64,000 bases of DNA, taken from Trichosphaerium sp. ATCC 40318 (lineage: Eukaryota; Discosea; Flabellinia; Trichosidae). The notes under the pieces were generated by a model. It did no database searches. It was not told the origin of the DNA and saw only the letters and a list, made by a program, of their open reading frames with translations. Shown piece by piece: positions 22,084 to 33,245 of this stretch; positions within the stretch are counted from its first letter, which is position 1, and every line of letters starts with the position of its first letter. Made by a program: the position numbers and the translations under genes. Location: contig JALMLS010000225.1 of assembly GCA_038496445.1 (NCBI GenBank), positions 1 to 64,000 on the forward strand, read 5' to 3'.

Positions 22084-25000
22084 TTAAGATGTTGAACTTT
22101 CCCTACTTAGCATCGTCTCGGTTTCTGTTTTCCTGTTCGCATTATTTTGTTCTCTGGCTCTCTCAAGCTCTTGTTTGGTAGCTTCATGTTCGGCTTTTAA
22201 TTTGGCAAGTGCGGTATTTACTTCTTTGAGTTGTTGGGCAGTTTTAGATTGCTGTACACTTGACACACCTGATTTCTTAGATGAGTTATTTGATCTCTTA
22301 CCAGTATGCAGTCTTGTGTTTGAGTTCTTTGAAAGACTCTGTTCTCGTCCTGTAAAGATAATCCACAATTTGGGAACAAACATCATGCCAAGTGTCACTT
22401 TGTACATGGGTTAGTCACGTGACAATAACATTTATTCAATAACAACTTACCGGTAGCTATGAACCATATCCCAAGAGATACAATGATACTTACTGTGTAG
22501 TAAGAGGAAGGTGAAGTGATGACGTATCCACAAATTAATAACAGGATTGTCCAAATTAAGTCGTTGTAAATAACAGCCGCCATCCACCTTGATTCGTTGT
22601 ACAAGCTAGGTACTTTACGAACAGCAAAAGCAAAGTAGCATCCGGTGAGCAACAGAATAGCCTTTTTAAATGTGTTAGGAAGGGCTACAAGATGAATTTA
22701 AAGCTACCTCGTATGCAACTGTTATGATTAGAAATACTTGGCCGTATCTGCTTGAGCATTGACCAAGTTTGTAAATAGTGCTATCTGGATCGTCTTTGAA
22801 TGCAATTTTGTTTCTTGATACGATCGTCCATATTATAAGCAGTATCTGTTTTGAGTGAAAGAGGCAAAAATAGTGTTGATGAAATAAAAGAAAATAGAAT
22901 TAAAGGGATACAAGTTGGATGGCAATTGCTGCTGATGTTACTTGTATGAGCTCTGCAAACGTTATCATTTGAGTAGACAAGTTATCTCGGCTGAATATAC
23001 GCTTTATTCTGTATGTTTTGGCTACCAAAGGTCTAAAAGAAAGCTTCATTAGCTTTGCAACAGAAGACAAATTACATACGCAAGAATTATGACGAATCCC
23101 AGAGCTGGAAGCCATACACGGAGCTCACAAAACGCTATAGATAGCGGTGCAATCCTACTAGAGTTAATTATTGATTCTTAAAAGGACGTGTATACCATGC
23201 AAATGCACCAGCGTAGGAGACAACTACTCCTACTAGAATAACAACCAGAAATTCTCTTGTTGAAGCTCGTAAGATATGTGATGTGTCCCTATTACCAAAA
23301 TGAGCCTGATTGAAGCACGTGACAATAAAAAATACGCACCAATAAAGAAAAACTATCACCGAAATGGCTATAGTGGCAATGATACCAATCACGATTAGTA
23401 CAATGATGACAATTGTCGGTGCATCACCCCATTCACTCCATGCTCTTTCTATTCTAGGAATCTCTACAACTACGACTACCAACTGACCGTCACTATCAAC
23501 AGATGTCTCAAAAGTAACTGTCAAATTCTGGTTGGTAACAACAAAGTTGTTAAGGCTTTTGCCGACAGTAGCAGACGCATTCGCAAATGTCATTATCGAG
23601 TGCAGAGCACCGACTTTCAAAAGCGAAAAATCTTCAATTGAAATGCGAACAACTCCGTCTGTACAGCAGTAGTTAAGTTCTGAGTATTATACTTCTAGTA
23701 CATACCAAAATGCGGATTCGTTATCCAGTGTATGGATGATTCGCCAAGGATAATATCAATCGTGCTGTTGCTGTCAAATGACATTGAATTTTGAATTTCG
23801 ATATCACCCTATTTGTTGTTAAGCTAGGGTTTTGTTCCAAATTGACTTACTGCCACATTGAGAGAGGCGTTGGTAAATATATAAGGAGAATTGGTTCCAT
23901 TAAGAAGTATTGTATCATCTACTATCATCTTAGCTCCATTGCTATGTGTTATTTGTGTGTTCAGTGTTGTAAAGTCATATCGAATAAACCTCTCAAGGTG
24001 CATTATTCCTATAAGATAGTCAAATCGGACGAGGCATCTATTGCTTTGTGTACCTCTGTTTTCAATGCTTAGATTTTCAATAGTTATTTCACCCAGTTTG
24101 ATTGTTGTTTTGGAGTCATTGTCTAATACTAAGTGTGCTTGAGCGCTTTCTTCTGCTCGTTTTGAAACATTTGTTGTTGACTAAAAACAGCTTTAATACT
24201 TATAGAAGCATTGAAATACTCTCAAATACTTACATGTTGTGTTATGGTCCCTTGAGTCAAAAAGAACGTATCTGAGATGACCAAGGATGCTCCTGGATTA
24301 ATGAGTATACTACCGCCTTCCATATTGAGCGCTGGAGTAATGAGAAGGTGCGTGATGTTAACAATAGCATCAGTTGGTACATAGAGCTTCTCGTATTCAT
24401 TTCCTACAAGTGCGTGAGTATAACCACAGGTATTTGACCTAGACTGGTCCAAGTAGTGCTGTAGTACCAAAGTTGCCACTTGGCATAAATCCTTTGAAAT
24501 CGAAGGGTGTAGAATCCGAAAAACTGCAGTCCTTCACTGAAACAAATTCATCTCCAACAATACCTAAAACTTGTCAAAGATGTTTTTCGCTACAATTGAC
24601 GTACAGAACTCGGAATGTGTTTCGAAAGTGCAGTTCTCAATTGTATTTGATTTTAAGAATACACCGCCACCGAATTCTGCTGTATTTCTTTTGAAGGTAG
24701 AATGTTTGATAGGCATAACTGTTCCTAAGTCCAATGCAATACCTCCGCCTGCTACAGCTGTATTTCCATGAAAGGTGCAGTTTTCTACAAATCCATTGTT
24801 GTTAAGACCAACAAATAGCCCTCCACCCTTTAATAGGAAAAAGCGTTAGCTATAACGTGTTCCTTCTAGATTGAAAACCAAAGTATGTTTGCGTACACTA
24901 GCTGAGGCAGTATTGTCATAGAACTCTAGGTTACGAAATATGAGGTTTTCATTCCACTGGTGTACACTAAGACCTCCACCAGACGTAGTGCAGGTGTTAT

Positions 25001-27421
25001 TTTTAAACACACAGTTGTCGACAGTAACGTTGATGTTCAAAGTGGCAATACGGATACCTCCTAAGAAGAAAGAAAAATATAAACACAAAGTTCTACGGTA
25101 GTGTTTCTTAAAATATTCTTACCTGCAAAATCAGAGGCTGTATTATTTTCAAAGTGAATATATCGCATTACTACATTTTCGTTTCGCTCCTGTACGGTAA
25201 TTCCAGTACCGTCATCATTCGCAACATTGTGAAGCATCTTCAAATTCATCATTGTAACGTTGTAGTTTTTTTTCCAAACGTATATCCCAGCACCATCTCC
25301 ATTTACCTGATTACCAACAAATACAGAGTCTCTTATCACCACATCATAGTTATTTTTGAAAAGACAAACTCCAGCTCCTCCAACTTCAGTAACAATATCT
25401 TCAAATAGATTTCTTTGTATCAAAAAATCAGTACATCTTTCGAGGTAGACACCACCTCCCCATATAGTCGAACCTAGCCTAAAACGCAATAATTTAATGA
25501 CCTGAATGCATAGGGTGATTAGTTTGACCTGAATGTGCAATGTTCAATTACACCACCTGAGCTTTCAAAAATCGCAATATGTGCTAAGGTAGAAGTAAGA
25601 ATTAAACAAGAAATCGGTTTAAGTTTTCATTGTACCTCCTCCGTTATCAGCTATCCACGTGTTAGCCCAGTTATCGTCGAAAGATGAATTTTTTATTGTG
25701 ATATCACTGGTAGACTTGACGTAAATCGCTCCACCATAGAGATCAACCTTATTGTTCGTAAAGTTCGAATATTGCACAGTTACATTATTTCCTGAATGAA
25801 TGTATATGCCACCACCAATCTCTCCTGTATGGCCTTCAAAATAAAGATGATCCAATAGAAAGTTGAGGTTATTGTGGATATATAAAGCTCCTTGAATATT
25901 AATATTGCTCCTGTACGACATTAATATTAAACCTTGACAACAATAATTTAAATGTATACTCACCTGAAAGAGCTGCGTTCAACGATACCGCTCGTAAAAC
26001 CTTCAAGATATACAGCTATGTCATAGATTAGATTAAGGTACCCAAATTTTAAAACACTTCGTACTTCCGTCGTAAGGGGTAACGTTTGCCTCAAAGAGAC
26101 TGTTCCGCACGTGTACTGTTGTATCTTCATTTATGTTCGCACTTGCATCTATGAAACAATAAACAATCGCTACAAATTCTCGGAACGTACATATTGCTGA
26201 ACCGTAATTAGCGGATCCTTCTGTAAAGGTGCAGTTGTCAACATTTAAGTCCAAACAGTCTTCGCAATACAAAACACCTTAAATTATCGTTAGTAAGCCT
26301 GACTGTTACAAAAAAGAGGTTCAGTATGTTACCTTTATCTTTGACTGTATTGTTTCGGAAGATACTATTCACGATCATCCCTCGGGACTGCTTCATATGT
26401 ATTACACCGTTACCATCTTTTGACAGAACAGAATTACCAATAAATTGAACACTACAAAGTACTTGTAAGCGGTTAATGAATGTAAACTCAGTACTTTGTT
26501 AAAGTTAGAACGGATCTGTCAAGGTTAATGATACCACCAGTTTCTTCCACTGAAGTTTCGTTTGCAGGGATATCACAGGAGTTATCAACAATCATACAAT
26601 CACTATGTGAAAGGAAATAAGATCACAAAGTACAAACCAAAAAAATCACGTGCGAAAAGGCAACACTGCATCCCTCGTTTGCAAATAGAACAGCAGCTCC
26701 GATATTCTCTACCTATATCGTCAAGGTTAATTAGAAAATAATCCAAACGAACTCCGCACATTAACTGAGCCTGTGGTAGGCTCGGTGTACTAAGAGTTAT
26801 GTAAGTAATATCCTGTGACTCAAATGACGTGTACTTCGAAGGTCGGAAAGTCTCTCGGACATGACGCCCTTGCGAAAGTGATATGTTCGAAAGAAAGGAA
26901 GGTGGGAACGTCAGAAATAATATCGCTGTTTCCACAAAATGGAATAGCAAACATATAATTTTCATTTTCGCCATCGATTATTGTATTGCCATTAGACGCA
27001 CCTACAAGATCCAATTAACGGCCTATTTTTGGCAAAAAAAATTTAGAGGTTTACCTGTTATGGTTATACCATGCAGCGATGAGCTCACAGGCCAGTGAAG
27101 TCGCGTATTCTCCGGACCTGGTAAAATTAGCTTTTATATTCAACGTCCTTTAGAAGCCTACCTCTGTACGTTCCCGAAGCCATTTGTATGGTATCGTTGG
27201 GATTAGAAGCAGTTAAAATAGTATATCTTAAAGAAAGGCACGATTGATTTATATCGGTACAGTCCCCAGTATCAACGCCTTTTGGTTATATTGTCAGCAC
27301 GTGTTTTTTTTGTTTTTCAGTTTTTCGTACCTGTTGTACTTACGAAACGCCGAGTGCCGTAAGTTAGTCTCGATATCGTTATTATTAGCACCAACACTAA
27401 GGAAGATGCTATTGCTTTCAT
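22084..27421 (-). CDS. Chimeric receptor: beta-helix (Pmp-like) ectodomain, class C GPCR-type 7TM, C-terminal coiled coil
   Basis: Start at 27421 with a signal peptide (MKAIASSLVLVLIITI). The long ectodomain (about 27.3-23.6 kb) consists of parallel beta-helix repeats of the polymorphic outer-membrane-protein type: GNTIIDGENENYMF near the N-terminus, then many copies of the pattern N-V-T-hydrophobic-x-N-S-x-F-x-x-N-x-A-x-x-x-GGG (for example NNVTVQYSNFTNN, NVTVDNCVFKNN, GGGVYLERC). Next come seven hydrophobic segments between about 23.45 and 22.4 kb, including LRVWLPALGFVIIL and MFVPKLW, signatures of the class C (GABA-B/metabotropic) 7TM domain. The tail holds a heptad stretch QQLKEVNTALAKLKAEHEA. 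Introns (more than 15) repeatedly carry CACGTG. Expected role: surface adhesion or ligand sensing coupled to G proteins; the ligand is unknown. Exact exon borders in the ectodomain are approximate. Confidence 0.85.
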
Positions 27422-28729
27422 TGCGAATATGTTAATTGGGTTTTATTGTTTTCACAACACTCGCGGAGTGATTGACATTCAGGGAACACAAAAATGTGAT
27501 TGAACGGTCTCATAAAAAGGCCGATAGGAGTTTGATACATGCAATTTATAGGTGTACGGTTACTAGAAACACTTATTAATTCGCGATTACTTGTGGAGAT
27601 CAATGACTATCAATACAATCTAAATACAATCGTACACCATTTTAATGAATTCCAAATGAATTTGAATTCATGTGTTGACTTCGTAATTGCTCTTGTTCAC
27701 TATGATGTATTTTTATAAGGATGTGCAACTGTGATTAAAGGAGTCAAGACAGCTTCCTTATACTTTGCTCACACACAAGTAGTACGTAATGAAGGTGTGT
27801 CGGCTAATAAAAAACAAAATCTTATGACAAATTTGTAATGTTAGAGTCGCTATGGGACTTGAAAGCTCACTCAAGGTATATCTGCTGGAAGAGGCGGGAG
27901 TATTAGGTGACTCTAGTATAGCCACGTACATATTTTGTGTATTTTAAGAACACTTATGTGAAAGTATTGATAAATTATTTATGAATGCTGCTTGGGTGAA
28001 CCGCACAATAATGGTTGTAAAAAATAACAATTGTCTTTCATAAAAATGATACGTTTCTACGCGTTGTTCGAAGCACAACGTTATACTCAACAGTAGTTCA
28101 CAGACCCACAAGACTCCCGGAAGTTTCTGCAGGGCTTATATTGCACTGAATTTGGTTGTTAGTCAACAAGCACGCGCACTATCACGCTATACGCTTCAGA
28201 AACAACAAAACTGTATTACTACACTCCCATTTCGGTAATTATGAAGTAGCGGACCTATTTACAAACCAATTAGTGTGCACCCTCACGCGACAATCACTAC
28301 TTACGCGATAAATAACGCCATCCAAAATGTGTTCTATCACGTGGAACTAATTGCCAAACTCAGAGGTACTTTTCTTGAGGACATATACAACTGGGGTTAA
28401 CTTGGCGTTACAGTTAGTGACAGAAACCAAATAAAGTTGTTTTTTGTTTCAAATGATATCCGAGACAAAATAGATTTTATACATTGTAAAGAGCAAGCTG
28501 CCCACTCGGCTATAGCACCTGAATATTTACCTTTCGATACTTGCCACTAGGGAACAACAAGTATCGGTTAGCTACACGTGATCTATTATCTTTCAATTAC
28601 AAGGTTAGAGAATACATCTCTGGCGTAAGTAACACGTGCATTCTCTTACTTAATTTAGACAAGCACGTGGAAAAAGACCGAGAAAGAAATTCAAGAGTTT
28701 ATTTTTATTGCATTACAAAGGAACAACAT
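27422..28729. other. Divergent intergenic region
   Basis: About 1.3 kb between the receptor (minus) and the GPI-type protein gene (plus). It contains CACGTG copies at about 28,339, 28,576, 28,633 and 28,665, three of them within 150 bp of the plus-strand start, so they could be promoter elements. The open frames present (for example 61 codons at 27,418-27,603 minus and 84 codons at 28,541-28,795 plus) show no family features. Confidence 0.45.
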
Positions 28730-29569
28730 GCGTTCATACTTTACAGCAGTAGTATTGATTTTCTTTGTCTATGGAACCCAATTGGTGTACGCTGAAAGTA
28801 CGTTCCTTGCTACAAAGTCATTGCATGTTGACACAATCTAGTTTCTGAAGGTGATATTGGCACTGCGTTCCTTTACATACTAACAGATGAACCAACATGG
28901 AATAGATTTGAGAATGGATCTTCTAAACACCCAGGCGGACCCCCACAGTTTGCTGTTAGCGATACAGATCCACAAGGAAACGAGATTTTTTACACTTACC
29001 CAAACGTCACGTTGTACGTTCAGTCAGCTCAGTTTTTTTAAAACTAATAATACTAGATTCCTCTTTGATGCTGGCACTGATCACTTTCATTTCAAAATCC
29101 ATCACTCAAACCGCTCTGATAACCCAAGTGTAAGGTTAAAGCTAAGAGCTGAATTTGAAAAGGCAGACACAGGAATAACTAGTACGTATGATCCTATTAG
29201 GGGTCGGACGACGTTGTCATTGATAACTCCATTTATTGAAATTCTGTTTCTAGATTTTGCTGTGGGCTCAGAAAATAGCTGGGGAAGCGTACCTACTAAC
29301 ATCAAGTTTGACTCAACATCTTTCGAGTACATATCATACTTTTTCTTCTTACAAAGAAACTAATGCTTCTTGTTAGGTTTGAGCTTGAGGGAATTCCAGG
29401 CGATTTAGGGCCATCAACTGTTGCTACTATTACTTTTGATGTAGAATCTACACAACCTGTATCTCCTACAGCCCAGCCAATCTCCCCGCCAACATCTTCT
29501 AGTGCTAGTATCAGTTCGAGCCTATTGTGTATCATCTTAGCCTTTATGTACTACGCATCTTCAATGTGA
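28730..29569 (+). CDS. GPI-anchored or secreted surface protein, unknown function
   Basis: ATG 28730 begins a signal peptide (MRSYFTAVVLIFFVYGTQLVYA). Three or four GTACGT/GTACAT introns separate exons encoding EGDIGTAFLYILTDEP, HPGGPPQFAVSDTDP, TDHFHFKIHHSNRSDNPSVRL and NSWGSVPTNIKFDS. The last exon ends with a Ser/Thr/Pro linker (QPISPPTSSSASI) and a hydrophobic tail (SLLCIILAFMYYASSM) immediately before the stop, the usual form of a GPI attachment signal. Cysteines are few. No known domain is recognised. With the genes at 20-27 kb it makes a run of three exported proteins. Confidence 0.72.
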
Positions 29570-30012
29570 AGCAAAAATTGTGATACTTGATAATACGGCC
29601 CTGTGAACTTAACGAAATAAAACAAATAATTAGCAATTGAAGACACATCACACATGTTCTATTACATTTCTCTGAATGTAGTGTACACATCTTCGTTTCC
29701 TATATGCTTCGTAATTCTGTCGGTTTGTGCTGTTCAAAATTGTCAACCTTGAGACGGTACCAGTCTTATAATTTGCCCTAAAGTGATAGAGGTCGAAAAA
29801 AAAAAGACTTGTTTTGCTATCAGCTGTGGCTTGCAACAGCCTACGGCGTTTTCATTTTTATAACGGCGGAAGTGTTTGAATACTTGTTGTTGACACTTTA
29901 CGTAGCAGAAAGTCACGTTTTAGTGAGACAGTTTTACGTATGACTTTGACTTAACGCAAAAACTACTTTGCACTTGGAGGTAAAGTGTTTTACAGCGTGG
30001 AATTATAATTCG
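29570..30012. other. Intergenic region
   Basis: About 440 bp with no coding signal that I can support. A 62-codon minus-strand frame at 29,648-29,836 is considered chance. The region lies between two plus-strand genes. Confidence 0.4.
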
Positions 30013-32834
30013 ATGAATCCTACTATTTTGGCGCTTCAGAAGGACTACAAGTACCGCTCATTCTTTAAACTGTTCTCTTTTGCTTAACTTTCGTAAAACA
30101 GTGTCGGGGAGCGTCTTTTGAAGTGTTTGTCGCGAGCTGACAAGATAGGCTGTTTAAATGTACGTTTTTCCTTTACAACCTTCTCACCATACTCTCCTAC
30201 GCGTTTAGATCATTTAACAAGCATTAACGTCAATTAAAGCAATTTATTAACTACCCTACGCTAGGAAGCTATGAACCATCCAGCGACTCACTACTGCCTA
30301 AGTATAAACAAAAAAGAGTACGTAGAGCTTTTTTGGCTCACAGTCACATAAATAGATGAGGTTTTTCAAATAATTTTTTCCAGAAAAGCATACTGTGATT
30401 TTACGTTGGTCTTGCCTGCAGAAATGTCAGTACAAATATTCATTTATACTCAATACTCGTCTAAATCTATGCAAGGTGCGTGTATACCTATAATATAAAG
30501 TGTTAAAGGGCACATAAAAACTCCTTCAGGAACCTCAAGGAGGCATTCTTTCTTCGCAACATTAACTTTTGTTGATTTTTTTTTAGTCTGCAAGCGCTGG
30601 GAGTGGTTCATAAAGACATATGCTAAAATACGTTTACTTAATGATCGGTCAGATCTTACAGAAAAAGGCCCATTATATAGATGTCTAAATGTTAATATAA
30701 TCGACTTTTCATTACACAGTAGCACACATGATATGAATGTAAAGTACGTAAAAAAAATTTTCTGAAACGAAAAACAGTTCATTTATTTTCATGGACAGTA
30801 GTCAACCCTACGCTTCTATTAAGTCTACTACGTTCTTGATATATTCCTATTAACGATTAATACTTCAAAACGAGGATAATTATCAACTCGTAATACCTGT
30901 GACAACTTTTTGTAGTAACTTTGTCGACTTGTCTTATTTTTTTCTGAGGATAGAAAGATGTTGTACATTTTGGATTGTTTACAAAATTGTCCATTAGAAC
31001 TACGCAGAGTTTGCTTCAATTTCGAACTAGAAGAAACCCTAATGGAAATGGTAGTACCAAGTATACCAAAGCCATTTCATCATCAAATAGACGCCTGGAG
31101 AGTACACCCTTTTTTCCTCTTGTTCTGTTTCTCATTTTTTTCCTAAGGTATATATGGACTCCAAATGGTTAGAAAATGCTTCAAATAACCTTCCTGGTCT
31201 TTCTACATTATCTATTCATTGTAGAAAAGGAGACGATACTAAGTTATTGCTCCTTAAGCGATTTACAAAGTTGTGTGACCTAAAAATTGGCTTTAATGAG
31301 AAAGGATTTGCAAAAGAACTCACAGATGCATGTAACAGTTTAAGTAAATTGACATCATTCTCAGCACTCAGCTCAACAGAAAATTGGACAGGTAGTTTTA
31401 AATACATTAAGAGATTAAGAATGGAGTATTGCCACGTTGAAAGCTTATCACGTGTTTTTCCAAACCTCAAGTATTTGGAACTAGCAGATGTATCCGATGA
31501 AGATATTAAAGAGTACGCCAAATACAGACACTTAATTACTCTTTTTGAGGGATTAGATAACACCACAATGTAATCAAACGTAGAGTACTTGGTTATAACC
31601 TAGTGCTTTCGTACACAAGCATGTTGTACCTCACACAACCAGACTATGAAAAATTTAATTTTCTATGGTTGAATGTTATGTAGAAATATCTGTAACTACC
31701 TCCCTCACCTCATTGATTCATTGTGTTTTTTACTATCCTATACCAAGCGACCAACTTAAATCAGTTATACTAATTTTTGGATTGTAGGCTTGATGCTATG
31801 TTGCAAAAAACAGAGATAGAAGGTTTGAGTATTTCTTTTGAAGAAATATCACCAACAATTGTATTTCCTTCTTTATCAAGTTCACTTGTATCTCTATCAA
31901 TTGGTTTGAAAGAAATGAAAGATTTTGATAAACACGTAGAGTATTCTACTCTAGAACGTTGTAACAAGCTAACTTGTTTAATGGTACAAGAGGATGCAGA
32001 CCTCAAGAATGGAGATTATGGTACCTATTTTTACTCATTTTGTTTCTTTTTTATTTAATCGTATTTCATCCTCTCTCGCTTGCACTTTTCTGTGGTTGTT
32101 CTAGATGCTTTTAAAATTAATCATAGTAGATAAACAATGCTCACCAATCATGCTCGTTGATTGACCAGTAAAATCATTGTTGTTTCTTTTTTTTTTGTTT
32201 CTGATTTGTAAGTATAATTCTTTGTTTTTAGGAACATTGTTAGACTCCGTGGCTTGTTTTCCAAACCTCAAAAAACTGTATATAAGTAGCATGGGGCTTA
32301 ATTGTCATTTGCTTGATAAAGTAACAAAGTATGGCGAATCGTTGCTACCTCAAAAAATTCTACTCCTTTTGTTGCAAATTACATTTATCACTCATCATGT
32401 TCTCATCCTTTTGACTTTTTGTGTGAACCTCTGTTGGGTCTTTACTTATATTCTATTTTTTTAGCCTTGAGAACTTGACAGACCTACATGTTGGCGTACG
32501 AGATGAATATTTCAGCAAAGAAATGTTGGATAAATTATCTCTTGTACAAAAGTTTACATGTCTAAAGAACTTGAGTATAACTACATACTGCATGGAGTGG
32601 CTAGAGAAAGATATATTTGACATGTTTCATCCTATGACATCTCTTCGTCTTTTAAGTGTTTACCCTGTAAAGTATGAAGAAAAGGAAGCTGAAGCATGTG
32701 GAGATCTGTTTAAGATTGCTTCTGTTTTTGGAATAGAATGTGAAAGTTTCCCTGTTAGTGGTAATACTGTAAAGTACTGTCATGATCCAAACTGGCTTGA
32801 AGATATCAACGAACCAATTGGAATACAATTGTAA
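30013..32834 (+). CDS. F-box-like / LRR protein, multi-exon (5' part assembled from small exons)
   Basis: Small exons at about 30013-30050, 30102-30159, 30265-30317, 30422-30475 and from 30587 join in frame through GTACCG, GTACGT, GTACGT and GTGCGT donors. They give a helical N-terminus ending in VCKRWEWFIKTYAKIRLL, which looks like the end of an F-box. From about 30,950 the gene continues as CPLELRRVCFNFELEETL, LPGLSTLSIHC, FTKLCDLKIGFN, FPNLKYLELADVSDEDI, FPNLKKLYISSMGL and LENLTDLHVGV, irregular LRRs of 22-28 residues, ending at 32834. The link across 30,770-30,950 is not solved; these could be two neighbouring genes, the second starting at ATG 30,958. Exons at 31,789-32,020 and 32,230-32,340 join cleanly. 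Likely a ubiquitin-ligase adaptor of a different LRR type from those at 8 and 19 kb. Confidence 0.7.
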
Positions 32835-33245
32835 CTTTTCTAACAAACAAACAATAACACAAACCAACTCTGTATTTTGTAACATGTAAAAAAAACAATA
32901 AAATAGCTAAGATTTGCGCATCGTTTTACCCTGTATAACAGCCAAAGGAAATTGTATGATTTGATCGCTCTTTTCCATAATCCACATTGCAATGACGTTA
33001 GTCTGGTATGATAAAGATCTCAGGCAAAGTATTGTTACAAATAAGAATAACAAAAACAAAGGGGTGACTAAATGTACAAGGTGTATTCAAAAAACATTAA
33101 CAAAAAAGAAAAAAACAACATCTTAGTTGTGCATGTGTACATTCACACTAACACATAAAAATTTCCAAGACGTCTTTGTAAGCATTTCTCTTGTTTCTTT
33201 TTTTTTTTGAAAGTTGGTTCATAATTTTTTTTCTTTTGTTGTTGT
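32835..33245. other. Convergent intergenic region
   Basis: About 410 bp between convergent genes. AATAAA occurs near 32,897 on the plus strand, just after the LRR gene, as a possible polyadenylation signal. T-rich stretches near 33,195-33,240 precede the 3' end of the minus-strand gene. No gene seen. Confidence 0.45.
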
